NCBI GenBank assembly: GCA_048268885.1
Contig: JBLWUP010000024.1
Coordinates: 1-64,000, forward strand
Length of the DNA: 64,000 bases
DNA from: Pelagibius sp048268885
Lineage (GTDB): Bacteria; Pseudomonadota; Alphaproteobacteria; Kiloniellales; Kiloniellaceae
Direction: 5' to 3'
Shown here: positions 18,834 through 28,508 of the stretch, in pieces
How the letters are laid out: each line of letters begins with the position of its first letter
How positions within the stretch are numbered: the stretch's first letter is position 1
Made by a program: the position numbers and the translations under genes
The notes under the pieces: generated by a model
What the model was told of the DNA's origin: nothing
What the model saw: the letters and a program-made list of their open reading frames with translations, nothing else
The model's database searches: none

Positions 18834-20165
18834 ATGACCGAAAACCCCAAGCGTCCCGCCACCGGGAACCTCGACGTCCGGGGGCTGAACGCCCGCAAGA
18901 CCGCCCTTCACCTGCTGCGCGAGGTGCTGGACCAGGGCCGGCCGCTGGACGAGGCGCTGGCCCGCAACCCCCATATCGCCAAGCTGGAGGCGCGCGACCG
19001 CGCCTTCGCCCGGCTGCTGCTGGTCACCACCCTGCGCCGCCTGGGCCAGATCGACGCCGCCCTGGCGCGCTGCCTCGACCGGCCGATCAAGGCCAAGGAC
19101 GTGATGCTGCAGCACATTCTGCGGCTCGGCGCGGTGCAGCTGCTGTTCCTGGAGACGCCGCCGCACGCCGCGGTCAGCACCTCCCTCGATCTGGCCAAGG
19201 GCCCGCGCCTGGCCGGGCAGCGCGGCCTGTTGAACGCGGTGCTGCGGCGCCTGTCACGCGAGGGTCGGGATCTGGTCGCCGCCCAGGACGCCGCCCGCCT
19301 CGACACCCCGGACTGGCTGTGGGAGCCCTGGTGCGCCGCCTACGGCGAAGACACCGCCCGCGCCATCGCCGAGGCCCACCTGGGCGAGCCGCCGCTGGAT
19401 CTTTCCTGCAAGAGCGACCCCGAGAAATGGGCCGAAAAGCTGTCGGCGGAGCTGCTGCCCGGCGGCAGCCTGCGCCTGGCCGGCAGCCAGGGCGACGTGG
19501 CCCGCCTGCCCGGCTACGCCGAAGGCGCCTGGTGGGTGCAGGACGCCGCGGCGGCCCTGCCGGCCCGCCTCTTAGGGGACGTCGCCGGCAAGACGGTCAT
19601 CGACCTCTGCGCCGCCCCCGGCGGCAAGACCGCGCAGCTGGCGGCATCCGGCGCCGAGGTCATCGCGGTGGAACGCGCCGAGGGACGGCTGAAACGCCTG
19701 CAGGAAAATCTGCAGCGCCTCGGCCTGGGCGCGGCCATGGTGGCCGCCGACGCCGCCAAGTGGCAGCCGCCGGCCCCGGCCGACGCGGTGCTGCTGGACG
19801 CGCCCTGCTCGGCCACCGGCACCCTGCGGCGCCACCCGGACATCGCCTACCTGAAGGGCGGCCAGGACGTCGCCAGCCTGACCCAGGCGCAGGACAAGCT
19901 GCTGGCCAACGCGGTGAAGATGGTGAAGCCCGGCGGCCTGCTGGTCTACGCGGTCTGCTCGCTGCAGCCGGAGGAAGGGCCGCAGCGCATCGCCGCGCTG
20001 CTGGCCGGGGACGACCGCGTCGAACGCGTCGCCATCACCGCCGAGGAGCTGCCCGGCCTGGAAGAAGCGGTGACGCCGGACGGCGACCTGCGCAGCCTGC
20101 CCAGCCAGCTGGCCGGAAAAGGCGGGATCGACGGCTTCTACGCCTGCCGCCTGCGCCGCCGCTAG
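18834..20165 (+). CDS. rsmB: 16S rRNA (cytosine-C5)-methyltransferase RsmB
   Basis: A 443-aa SAM-dependent enzyme that methylates C967 of 16S rRNA. The N-terminal NusB-like domain (LNARKTALHLLREVLDQGRP, then ARDRAFARLLLVTTLRRLGQ) is followed by the methyltransferase domain with the SAM motif VIDLCAAPGGKTAQLA and the two catalytic-cysteine motifs DAPCSATGTLRRHPD and VCSLQPEEG. Its stop overlaps the stop of the convergent secretin-like gene by two bases (CTAG). Confidence 0.95.
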   Translation: MTENPKRPATGNLDVRGLNARKTALHLLREVLDQGRPLDEALARNPHIAKLEARDRAFARLLLVTTLRRLGQIDAALARCLDRPIKAKDVMLQHILRLGAVQLLFLETPPHAAVSTSLDLAKGPRLAGQRGLLNAVLRRLSREGRDLVAAQDAARLDTPDWLWEPWCAAYGEDTARAIAEAHLGEPPLDLSCKSDPEKWAEKLSAELLPGGSLRLAGSQGDVARLPGYAEGAWWVQDAAAALPARLLGDVAGKTVIDLCAAPGGKTAQLAASGAEVIAVERAEGRLKRLQENLQRLGLGAAMVAADAAKWQPPAPADAVLLDAPCSATGTLRRHPDIAYLKGGQDVASLTQAQDKLLANAVKMVKPGGLLVYAVCSLQPEEGPQRIAALLAGDDRVERVAITAEELPGLEEAVTPDGDLRSLPSQLAGKGGIDGFYACRLRRR

Positions 20166-20905
20166 CTCTCGTCGCCCATAACAATGCTCGGGCGGATCAT
20201 CAGCACCAATTCGTCGTCATCGCCTTCGTGGGCGGTGCCGAGAAACTGCTTTTGCAGCAAAGGGATATCCCCCAGCGCCGGTAGCGGCGTCTCCGTCTTC
20301 GGCGTGCCGCTGGCGAGCAGGCCCGCCAGCAGCTGAACCGTCTCCTTCGCGGCCTGCCCCCGGAGCAGCTGTTCCATGCTGGGAATAGCCCCGAGTTGGG
20401 CGAGGCTGGTCGGCGCGACCTCGGTCAGCTTCGGGCCTTCGCGGACTTCGTAGTGGCCCTTGCCGTTGAAGACCACGAACTTGACGCCGTCCAGCGGGCG
20501 CTCGCTGCTGAGCACCACCGCCATGGTGCCGTCGCCGTCGCGAAACACGCTGCCGATCCGGTTTTCTTCGGTGAAGTCGTCTTCGTCGTAGGTCTTTTCG
20601 AAAAGCCCGCCGATCACGGGAACACCGCCCAAACCGACCCGGTCGTCGCTGTTGAAGTCGACTCCTGCCGCGGTCAGGGAGAGATACTGCACCGTGCGCA
20701 GCAGCACCACGATCTGCACCACCCGCATGAAGCGGTTGTCCGCCAGAACCAGCGGCAGGTGGTTCAACTGACCGACTTCGTGGCGCGACTGACCGTCGCG
20801 GTCATCTTCCTGGTCCTGGTCCGGATTGGCCCGAACGGCGCCGGCCGGCGCCAGCGCCAGGAACACCGCGGCCAAGGCGACCGCGACAAAAGATCGCTTA
20901 AACAT
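20162..20905 (-). CDS. Exported protein with secretin-like motifs
   Basis: A 247-aa protein with a clear Sec signal peptide (residues 1-26, cleavage likely after VRA). Two segments recall the secretin family (GspD/PilQ type): GLGGVPVIGGLF (91-102) and ALGDIPLLQKQFLG followed by ELVLMIRPSIV (210-242), the latter close to the conserved end of the secretin barrel. The ring-forming domains and full length of a real secretin are missing, so this may be a divergent or reduced relative with another task. It stands alone between rsmB and rpe on the opposite strand. Confidence 0.75.
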   Translation of the reverse strand: MFKRSFVAVALAAVFLALAPAGAVRANPDQDQEDDRDGQSRHEVGQLNHLPLVLADNRFMRVVQIVVLLRTVQYLSLTAAGVDFNSDDRVGLGGVPVIGGLFEKTYDEDDFTEENRIGSVFRDGDGTMAVVLSSERPLDGVKFVVFNGKGHYEVREGPKLTEVAPTSLAQLGAIPSMEQLLRGQAAKETVQLLAGLLASGTPKTETPLPALGDIPLLQKQFLGTAHEGDDDELVLMIRPSIVMGDES

Positions 20906-21080
20906 AACCCAGCCCCTCCCCCAAATACGCTATGGAATGAGGTATCATAGCAAAGCCTGCAGGGAACCGAAGCCCGCCACCGTGGCTACCCCTTTTGGCC
21001 GCTGCTTGCGGGGCCGGGGGCTTGCTGATACCTAGTGATCGCAGGTGACACTATTGCAAACGAAGCGAGACCCGCACCCC

Positions 21081-21746
21081 ATGCAGCAAGCCGTCCGGAT
21101 CGCCCCCTCCATCCTGGCCGCTGACTTCGCCCGCATGGGCGAGGAAGTGCGCAGCGTCGCCGAGGCCGGCGCCGACTACATCCACCTGGACGTCATGGAC
21201 GGGCACTTCGTGCCCAACATCAGCTTCGGCCCCGACATGGTGAAAGCCCTGCGGCCCTGCACCGACAAGGTGTTCGACGTGCACCTGATGATTTCGCCGA
21301 TCGATCCCTACATCGAAGCCTTCGCCCAGGCCGGCGCCGACATCATCACGGTGCATCCCGAGGCGGGGCCGCACCTGCACCGCACCCTGCAGTTGATCAA
21401 GAGCCTCGGCAAAAAGGCCGGGATCTCGCTGAACCCGGGCACCTCGGCCGACGTCGTCGACCCGGTGATCGGCGATGTCGACCTGATCCTCTGCATGAGC
21501 GTGAACCCCGGCTTCGGCGGCCAGAGCTTCATCCCCTCGAGCCTCGCCAAGATCGAGGCGCTGCGCCGCAAGATCGACGACAGCGGGCGCGATATCGACC
21601 TGGAGGTCGACGGCGGCATCAACATGGAAACCGCGCCCCAGGCCATCGCCGCAGGCGCCGACGTGCTGGTCGCCGGCAGCGCCACCTTCAAGGGCGGGCC
21701 GCAAGCCTACGCCGGCAACATCCGGCAGCTCCGCGGCGAGGGCTGA
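21081..21746 (+). CDS. rpe: Ribulose-phosphate 3-epimerase
   Basis: A 221-aa TIM-barrel enzyme interconverting ribulose-5-P and xylulose-5-P. The signature region IHLDVMDGHFVPNISFGPD, the HLMI strand and the terminal VDGGIN phosphate-binding segment are intact, with the metal-binding His and Asp residues. ATG 21081 gives the usual length; a GTG 36 bp upstream would add 12 residues without homology. Its stop shares one base with the next start. Confidence 0.96.
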   Translation: MQQAVRIAPSILAADFARMGEEVRSVAEAGADYIHLDVMDGHFVPNISFGPDMVKALRPCTDKVFDVHLMISPIDPYIEAFAQAGADIITVHPEAGPHLHRTLQLIKSLGKKAGISLNPGTSADVVDPVIGDVDLILCMSVNPGFGGQSFIPSSLAKIEALRRKIDDSGRDIDLEVDGGINMETAPQAIAAGADVLVAGSATFKGGPQAYAGNIRQLRGEG

Positions 21747-23578
21747 TGGTGAGCGGCAGCCACGCGGAGGATCACGCGAAGGCTGGCATGACCCCCGGCA
21801 GCAGCCTCTTGGGAAGCCGCAGTCCCGACGCGCGCGCCGCCGCCGGGCGCCTGCCCGCCTGGCAGACGGGCGCTCTGCCCCGGCCCTTCAAACGGCTGCG
21901 CGCCTGGCTCGCGCTGCCGCGCGATTTGGCGCTCGGCCGCCTCGCCTATCACCTGAAGCGCCCGCTCTTCGCGCTGCCGCAGGCGCCCTGGCATTGGCGC
22001 GGCAACCCGCCGGCGACGGCGGCCCTGGTGCCGCCCGATCCCTGGCCCGGCAACGCCCAACGCGGCGCCGCCATCCTGGAAGACAGCTTTCACTTCCTGG
22101 GCCGCAGTCTGACCAAGCCCGCGCCCTTGTGGAATCCGGTGGGCGTGGAGCGCGCCTGGCTGGAGGCGCTGCACGGCTTCGGCTGGCTGCGCGACCTGCG
22201 CGCCACCGGCGGCGACACCGCCCGGCGCAAGGCGCGCGCCCTGGTCGCCGACTGGATCGCGGCCAACGGCGCCTGGGCGCCGGTCGCCTGGCACCCGGTG
22301 GTGACCGGCAGCCGCCTCGCCCACTGGTTCAGCCAGTACGAGTTCTACGCCGCCAGCGCCGATGTGGAGTTCCGCCAGCGCCTGCTGGCCGCGGCCGCGC
22401 GTCAGGCGCGCCACCTGGCCGCCGTGCTGCCCGCCGGCCTCAGCGGCGCCGGATTGGTCACCGCCGCCAAGGGCCTCTGCATCGCCGGGCTCTGCCTGCC
22501 CGACGGCGGAATCTGGCTGAACCGCGGCCTCGCCCTGCTGAGCCAGGCGCTGGAAGCGCAGATCCTGCACGACGGCGGCCAGCGCGAGCGTTGTCCCGCC
22601 TTGCTGCTATCGGTCTTGCGCGACTGCATCGACCTGCGCGCCGCGCTGCTGGCGGCGGGCCGCGAGGTGCCGTCCGACCTGAGCCTGCGCATCGAGGGCA
22701 TGGCCGCCATGCTGCGCCTGCTGCAGCACGGCGACGGCGGGCTGGCCCTCTTCAACGGCAGCAACGAAGGCGAGGACCTGCAGATCGGCCTGGTGCTGCA
22801 GCGCGCGGCCAGCGGCAAGGGGCCGCTGCAGAGCGCGCCGGCCAGCGGCTTCCAGCGGCTGCAGGCCGGGCGCAGCCTGGTGCTGCTCGACAGCGGCCGG
22901 CCGCCGCCGCCGGGCTACGACAGCCGGGCCCATGCCGGCACGCTCAGCTTCGAAATGTCGGTCGGGCGCGAACGCCTGATCGTCAACTGCGGGGCCCAAG
23001 CCAGCACGATCGGGGCAGGAGACGGCGGGGGCGACTGGGCCGCCGCGCAGCGCAGCACCGCCGCCCATTCCACCGCGACGATCGACGACACGAACTCCTC
23101 GGAAGTCTTTTCCGGCGGCGGTTTCGGTGCGCGGCGCGCCCGCGTCACCTGCCGGCGCGACGAGGACGACGGCAATATCTGGCTGGAAGCCAGCCACGAC
23201 GGCTACCAGCCGCTGTTCGGCCTGACCCACCAGCGCCGGCTGTATCTTTCCGCCCTGGGCGAGGACCTGCGCGGCGAGGACCGCTTCACCGGCGCGACCA
23301 CACCGACCGCGACCCGCGAGTTCGCCGTGCGTTTCCACCTGCATCCCGAGGTCCAGGCCATGGCGGCGCAGGACGGCCGTTCTGTGGTGCTGCGTCTGCC
23401 CAAGGGCGGCGGCTGGCGCCTGCGCAGCGCCGGCGCGGTGCTGAGCCTGGAGCCGAGCGTCTATCTGGGCCAGCCCGGCCAAGTGCGGCGCAGCCAGCAG
23501 ATCGTGCTGAGCGGCAGCCTCACCGAGGCCGAGACCACGGTGAAGTGGGCATTGCAGCGCCTGGAAAGCGCCCGCTGA
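21746..23578 (+). CDS. Heparinase II/III-family protein
   Basis: A 610-aa protein of the heparinase II/III (polysaccharide lyase-like) family. The N-terminal half is an alpha/alpha toroid (NPVGVERAWLEALHGFGWLR, WIAANGAWAPVAWHPVVTGS), and the C-terminal half is beta-rich with AGTLSFEMSVGRERLIVNCG. No signal peptide is evident. In many alphaproteobacteria this gene sits between rsmB/rpe and purH, as here; its natural substrate is unknown. ATG overlaps the rpe stop by one base, indicating coupled translation. Confidence 0.87.
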   Translation: MVSGSHAEDHAKAGMTPGSSLLGSRSPDARAAAGRLPAWQTGALPRPFKRLRAWLALPRDLALGRLAYHLKRPLFALPQAPWHWRGNPPATAALVPPDPWPGNAQRGAAILEDSFHFLGRSLTKPAPLWNPVGVERAWLEALHGFGWLRDLRATGGDTARRKARALVADWIAANGAWAPVAWHPVVTGSRLAHWFSQYEFYAASADVEFRQRLLAAAARQARHLAAVLPAGLSGAGLVTAAKGLCIAGLCLPDGGIWLNRGLALLSQALEAQILHDGGQRERCPALLLSVLRDCIDLRAALLAAGREVPSDLSLRIEGMAAMLRLLQHGDGGLALFNGSNEGEDLQIGLVLQRAASGKGPLQSAPASGFQRLQAGRSLVLLDSGRPPPPGYDSRAHAGTLSFEMSVGRERLIVNCGAQASTIGAGDGGGDWAAAQRSTAAHSTATIDDTNSSEVFSGGGFGARRARVTCRRDEDDGNIWLEASHDGYQPLFGLTHQRRLYLSALGEDLRGEDRFTGATTPTATREFAVRFHLHPEVQAMAAQDGRSVVLRLPKGGGWRLRSAGAVLSLEPSVYLGQPGQVRRSQQIVLSGSLTEAETTVKWALQRLESAR

Positions 23579-23579
23579 G

Positions 23580-24635
23580 ATGGCCGACTGGCTGTTCAGT
23601 CCATGGTTGTCAGGTCTGGCACTGGTCGTGATCGCCTTTGCAAGCTGGGCGGCGACCGCGGTCGTTTTGCGCCTGCTGATCGCCTGGCGGGTCTATGACA
23701 AACCGAACCAGCGCAGCAGCCACACCCAGCCCAAGCCGCGCGGCGGCGGCCTGGCGGTGATAGCGGTGGTGCTCCTCGCCTGGATCGCCGCCGCCGCAAG
23801 CGACGGTTTCCATGACATGGGCTTCTGGCTGCTTGTCGCCGGCGCGCTGTTGCTGGCCGCGATCTCCTGGGCCGACGACCTGAAATCGCGGCCGGCGAGC
23901 CTGCGCTTCGGCGTGCAGGTCGCCGCCGTGGTCCTGGGCCTGTGGATCCTCCGACCCGAGATGCTGGTATTCCAGGGGCTGTTGCCCCTGCCCGCCGATC
24001 GCGTGCTCACCGCCCTCCTGTGGCTGTGGTTCATCAACCTGTTCAACTTCATGGACGGCATCGACGGCATCACCGCCGTCGAGACCATCACCATCGGCGC
24101 CGGGCTGGCGGCGGTTTCCGGCCTGACCTTCGGGTGGTCCCTGGGCTCATTCCTGGCCGCGGCGCCGGCCGCCGCCGCCCTGGGGTTTCTCTATTGGAAC
24201 TGGGCGCCCTCGCGGATCTTCCTGGGTGACGTGGGCTCGGTGCCGCTCGGCTATCTGCTCGGCGGGCTGCTGATCCTCACCGCGGCCGGCGGGCTCTGGG
24301 AGGCGGCGCTGATCCTGCCGCTCTATTACCTGGCCGACGCCAGCTGGACCCTGGCGAATCGGGCCCTGAGGCGGGAGAAGCTGTGGCGCGCGCACCGGGA
24401 ACATTTCTATCAGCGCGCGATTCAGCGCGGCTTCAGCCACGCCGAGGTGGCGAGCCGGATTGCGGCCTGCAATGCGGCCCTGGTGATGCTGGCCCTCTAT
24501 GCGGTTGGCGGGCAGAAACCGGCCGCGCCGTGGATCGCCCTCGCGCTGGCCTTGCTTGCGGTTATCGTCCTTCTGTTTATTCTGGCCCGGCAAAGGCCCC
24601 GCGGGCCCGGCGCCGCGGCGGCACCGCCGACATAG
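23580..24635 (+). CDS. MraY/WecA-family glycosyl-1-phosphate transferase
   Basis: A 351-aa inner-membrane enzyme with about ten helices that transfers a sugar-1-phosphate from a UDP-sugar to undecaprenyl phosphate, starting O-antigen or capsule units. Motifs include SWADD (metal/substrate), the cytoplasmic NLFNFMDGIDGIT, RIFLGDVGS and the His motif HREHFYQRA. It resembles the WbpL/WecA branch. It starts 1 bp after the heparinase stop and is followed by a CapD-type gene, so the three form one transcription unit. Confidence 0.92.
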   Translation: MADWLFSPWLSGLALVVIAFASWAATAVVLRLLIAWRVYDKPNQRSSHTQPKPRGGGLAVIAVVLLAWIAAAASDGFHDMGFWLLVAGALLLAAISWADDLKSRPASLRFGVQVAAVVLGLWILRPEMLVFQGLLPLPADRVLTALLWLWFINLFNFMDGIDGITAVETITIGAGLAAVSGLTFGWSLGSFLAAAPAAAALGFLYWNWAPSRIFLGDVGSVPLGYLLGGLLILTAAGGLWEAALILPLYYLADASWTLANRALRREKLWRAHREHFYQRAIQRGFSHAEVASRIAACNAALVMLALYAVGGQKPAAPWIALALALLAVIVLLFILARQRPRGPGAAAAPPT

Positions 24636-24701
24636 CGAACGACAGCGGGCCGCAACGGCACCGGCGGCGGATGGCCGAAGGCTCGCTTTGATGGGATTGG
24701 C

Positions 24702-26633
24702 ATGAAGTTCGGCTCTTCCAGGTTCCCCCGCCAGCTGGTCGCCTTTCTGCACGACCTGGTCATGGCGGCCGCCGCCTTCATGATCGCCCTGCTGCTGCGC
24801 CTGGGGAACGAGGCCTGGACCTCGCTGATGACCACGCTGTGGCCGTCGATGCTGCTGTTCACCGCCGTCTGCGGCCTGGTTTTCCTCACCACCGGCCTCT
24901 ACCGGGGGGTCTGGCGCTACGCCTCGATGAACGACCTGGTGGCGATCATCAAGGCGGTCAGCCTGTCGCTCGCCGTCTTCCTGCCGCTGACCTTCCTCAT
25001 CACCCGTCTCGACGATCTGCCGCGGTCCTGGCTGGTGATCAGCTGGTTCGTCCTGATCTTCCTGCTGGGCGCGCCGCGGATGCTGTACCGCGTGTTCAAG
25101 GACCAGGGGTTCCGCCACCTGCTGGAACGCGACGGCCACCGCCGCGTGCCGGTGCTGCTGATCGGCGCCGGCGATGCCGCGGAGACCTTCATCCGCGAGA
25201 TGGCGCGCGACCGCGACGGCGCCTTCGAGGTGCTGGGTGTCATCGACGAAAAGGGCACGCGCATCGGCCGTCACATTCACGGCGTTCGGATCTTCGGCCA
25301 TCTGCAGGACCTGCCCGAAGTCTTCAAGCGGCTGGCCAAGCGCGACCGGAAGCCCCAGCGGGTCATCCTGACCAAGCCGCTGGAGCGCGACGAACTGGAT
25401 TTTATCCTCGAGCTGGCCGACAGCCAGGGCGCCACGGTCGCCCGCCTGCCGCGCCTGACCGATTTCAGCGGCGGCATCGAGGAGCGCCTGCAGATCCGCC
25501 CCATCGCCATCGAGGACCTGCTGGGCCGGACTCAGACCAAGCTGGACCGTCCGGCCATGCAGCGCCTGGTTCAGGGCCGCCGCGTGCTGATCACCGGCGC
25601 CGGCGGCTCCATCGGCTCGGAACTGGCGCGCCAGATCGCGGCTTTCGCGCCGGCGCAGCTCACCCTCTTCGACAGCTCCGAGTTCAACCTCTATTCCATC
25701 GACCTGGAACTGGGCGAACGCCTCCCCGGCCTGCCGCGCGCCGCCGTCATCGGCGATGTGCGCGACGAGGCGCGGGTCGAGCGCCTCTTCGCCGAGGCAA
25801 AGCCCGACCTGGTGTTCCATGCCGCCGCCCTGAAGCACGTCCCCATGGTGGAGTTCAATCCCCTGGAGGGTCTCAATACCAATGTGCTGGGCACCCGCAA
25901 CGTGGCCGACGCCTGCCGCCGCGCCGGGGTCGCTGCCATGGTGCTGGTGTCCACCGATAAGGCGGTGAACCCGCCCAACGTCATGGGCGCCAGCAAACGT
26001 CTGGCCGAGAGCTACTGCCAGGCGCTCGATCTGTTGCGGCAGGCGGGCGAAAGCAATACCCGCTTCGTCACCGTGCGCTTCGGCAACGTGCTGGGCTCCA
26101 CCGGCTCGGTGGTGCCCCTGTTCCAGCGCCAGCTCGCCGGCGGCGGGCCGCTGACCGTCACCCACCCGGAGATGACGCGCTATTTCATGACCATCCGCGA
26201 GGCGGTCGAGCTGGTCCTGCAGGCGTCGGTCCTCGGCACCGCCACGCCGCCCGAGGAAGCCGGGCGCATCTACGTGCTGGACATGGGCGACCCGGTGAAG
26301 ATCGTCGACTTGGCGCGCCAGATGATCCGCCTGGCCGGGCTGAAACCCGACAAGGACGTGGAGATCCGCTTCACCGGCCTGCGCCCCGGCGAGAAGATGC
26401 ACGAGGAGCTGTTCCACGGCGGCGAGGCGCTGATGCCGACCAGCCATCCGGGCCTGCACCTGGCCGCGCCGCGCACCGCCGACGCCGAGCTTCTGGGCCG
26501 CAACCTCGACGAGCTGGCCGCCCTGGTGCGGCAGGGCGAAGGCGACAAGGCCCTGCGCCTGCTGCAGCGCCTGGTTCCGGAATTCCGCGGCGAGCGCGCG
26601 GCCGATCAACGCAGCGCCATCGCCGGTGCTTGA
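24702..26633 (+). CDS. CapD/WbpM-family nucleotide-sugar dehydratase
   Basis: A 643-aa membrane-anchored SDR enzyme. Four N-terminal helices precede a first nucleotide-binding fold (VLLIGAGDAAETFIREMARD) and the catalytic domain with ITGAGGSIGSELARQIA, STDKAVNPPNVMGASKR and RFGNVLGSTGSVVP. In WbpM/PglF relatives it converts UDP-GlcNAc to a 4-keto-6-deoxy sugar; in place of the usual Ser-Tyr-Lys triad these enzymes use a Met/Lys arrangement, and MGASK is seen here. It probably supplies the sugar used by the preceding transferase. Confidence 0.93.
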   Translation: MKFGSSRFPRQLVAFLHDLVMAAAAFMIALLLRLGNEAWTSLMTTLWPSMLLFTAVCGLVFLTTGLYRGVWRYASMNDLVAIIKAVSLSLAVFLPLTFLITRLDDLPRSWLVISWFVLIFLLGAPRMLYRVFKDQGFRHLLERDGHRRVPVLLIGAGDAAETFIREMARDRDGAFEVLGVIDEKGTRIGRHIHGVRIFGHLQDLPEVFKRLAKRDRKPQRVILTKPLERDELDFILELADSQGATVARLPRLTDFSGGIEERLQIRPIAIEDLLGRTQTKLDRPAMQRLVQGRRVLITGAGGSIGSELARQIAAFAPAQLTLFDSSEFNLYSIDLELGERLPGLPRAAVIGDVRDEARVERLFAEAKPDLVFHAAALKHVPMVEFNPLEGLNTNVLGTRNVADACRRAGVAAMVLVSTDKAVNPPNVMGASKRLAESYCQALDLLRQAGESNTRFVTVRFGNVLGSTGSVVPLFQRQLAGGGPLTVTHPEMTRYFMTIREAVELVLQASVLGTATPPEEAGRIYVLDMGDPVKIVDLARQMIRLAGLKPDKDVEIRFTGLRPGEKMHEELFHGGEALMPTSHPGLHLAAPRTADAELLGRNLDELAALVRQGEGDKALRLLQRLVPEFRGERAADQRSAIAGA

Positions 26634-26739
26634 CGCTCGGGGCGCGGCCTCTTACTAACCGCGGCATCCGCATCATCCTTATCCGAACCGCCGTTCGGCC
26701 GACCGCCTGAATCAACCGCCTTAGGGGAGTTGCCCACCG

Positions 26740-28320
26740 ATGCCCGTCGACACGCCCACGCCGATCAAGCGCGCGCTCATTTCCGTTTCCGACAAGACGG
26801 GGCTCGCGGACTTCGGCCGCTTCCTGGCCGGCCAGGGCGTCGAGATCCTGTCGACCGGCGGCTCCGCCAAGGCCCTGACCGATGCGGGCGTCGCGGTGGT
26901 GGAAGTGGCGGCCCACACCGGCTTCCCGGAAATCATGGGCGGCCGGGTGAAGACCCTGCATCCGAAGATTCACGGCGGCATCCTCGCGCGCCGCGACGTC
27001 GAGGACCACGTCAGCGCCATGCGGGAACACGGCATCGCCGGTATCGATATGGTGGTCTCCAACCTCTACCCCTTCGAGGCGACCCTGGCGTCCGGCGCCG
27101 ACTACGACACCTGCGTCGAGAACATCGACATCGGCGGCCCGGCCATGGTGCGCGCCTCGGCCAAGAACCACGACTTCGTCACCATCATCACCGACCCGGC
27201 CGACTACGCGGCCGTGCAGGCCGAGATGACCGCCAACCAGGGCGCGGTGAGCGCGACGCTGCGCCGCCGCCTGGCCAAGACCGCCTTCAGCCACACCGCC
27301 GCCTACGACGCCATGATCGCCGGCTGGCTGGCGCGCGAGCAGGGCGACAGCTTTGCCGAGCGTCTCACCCTTTCCGGGCGCAAGACCCAGAGCCTGCGCT
27401 ACGGCGAGAACCCGCACCAGCAGGCCGCCGCCTACGCCGCCGGTCCGGCGCGGCCCGGCGTCGTGTCCGCCAGGCAACTGCAGGGCAAGGAGCTCAGCTA
27501 CAACAATCTGAACGACACCAACGCGGCTTTCGAGCTGGTGGCCGAGTTCGAGGCGCCGACCGTCGCCATCATCAAGCACGCCAACCCTTGCGGCGTGGCC
27601 AGCCGCGACAGCCTGTCCGCGGCCTATGCCGAGGCCCTGGCCTGCGACCCGGTGAGCGCCTTCGGCGGCATCATCGCGGTGAACCGCAGCCTCGACGCCG
27701 CCACCGCCGAGGAAGTCGCCAAGCTGTTCGCCGAGGTGGTCATCGCGCCGGAGATCGACGAGGCGGCCAAGGAGCTGCTGGCGTCGAAGAAGAATCTGCG
27801 CGTGCTGGTGACCGGCGCGCTGCCCGACCCGTCGGAGCCGGGCATGGTGATGATGCCGCTGGCCGGCGGCTTCCTGGCACAGAGCCGCGACAACGGACGC
27901 ATCGATCCCACCGCGCTGAAGGTCGTCACCAAGCGGCAGCCGAGCGAGCGGGAGCTGAGCGACATGGTCTTCGCCTTCCGTGTCGCCAAGCACGTAAAGT
28001 CGAACGCCATCGTCTATGCGCGCGAGGGCGCCACCGTCGGGGTCGGCGCCGGCCAGATGAGCCGCGTCGACTCCTCGCGCATCGCCGCCTGGAAGGCGCG
28101 CGAAGCCGCCCCCGAAGGCCAGGCGCCGAAGACCCAGGGTTCGGTCGTCGCGTCGGATGCCTTCTTCCCCTTCGCCGACGGCCTGTTGGCGGCGGTCGAG
28201 GCCGGGGCCACCGCGGTGATCCAGCCGGGCGGATCGATGCGCGACGAGGAAGTGATCGCCGCCGCCGACGAGGCCGGCTTGGCGATGGTGTTCACCGGGA
28301 TGCGCCACTTCCGTCACTAG
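26740..28320 (+). CDS. purH: Bifunctional AICAR formyltransferase/IMP cyclohydrolase
   Basis: A 526-aa cytoplasmic enzyme for the last two steps of IMP synthesis. The N-terminal cyclohydrolase domain (ALISVSDKTGLADFGRFLA, STGGSAKAL, GRVKTLHPKIHGGIL) is followed by the formyltransferase domain with KHANPCGVASRD and the terminal TGMRHFRH. Length is typical. TTAGGGGAG precedes the ATG. The 106-bp gap before it suggests its own promoter despite the upstream glycan genes. Confidence 0.98.
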   Translation: MPVDTPTPIKRALISVSDKTGLADFGRFLAGQGVEILSTGGSAKALTDAGVAVVEVAAHTGFPEIMGGRVKTLHPKIHGGILARRDVEDHVSAMREHGIAGIDMVVSNLYPFEATLASGADYDTCVENIDIGGPAMVRASAKNHDFVTIITDPADYAAVQAEMTANQGAVSATLRRRLAKTAFSHTAAYDAMIAGWLAREQGDSFAERLTLSGRKTQSLRYGENPHQQAAAYAAGPARPGVVSARQLQGKELSYNNLNDTNAAFELVAEFEAPTVAIIKHANPCGVASRDSLSAAYAEALACDPVSAFGGIIAVNRSLDAATAEEVAKLFAEVVIAPEIDEAAKELLASKKNLRVLVTGALPDPSEPGMVMMPLAGGFLAQSRDNGRIDPTALKVVTKRQPSERELSDMVFAFRVAKHVKSNAIVYAREGATVGVGAGQMSRVDSSRIAAWKAREAAPEGQAPKTQGSVVASDAFFPFADGLLAAVEAGATAVIQPGGSMRDEEVIAAADEAGLAMVFTGMRHFRH

Positions 28321-28508
28321 GTCTGACTCAAGGCGGTTCGTGGTGCGGTTATCCCTAAGAGAACATTAAGATTTCTGCTGTAGCCCTGAGGCCATGGGCT
28401 CTTCTTGGATTCTACCCGTCCCTCGCGCGCGTTGCGGCCTTCGATGCAACAGCCGCGGCGCAGCCGGGCGGCGACCCCGAGAAGAGTGAGCGGCAATACC
28501 GGGAAGCC

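Noticed and set aside
24147..26609. 820-codon open frame antisense to the CapD-type gene
   Set aside because: Shadow of a strongly supported SDR-type gene; no domain or start signal.
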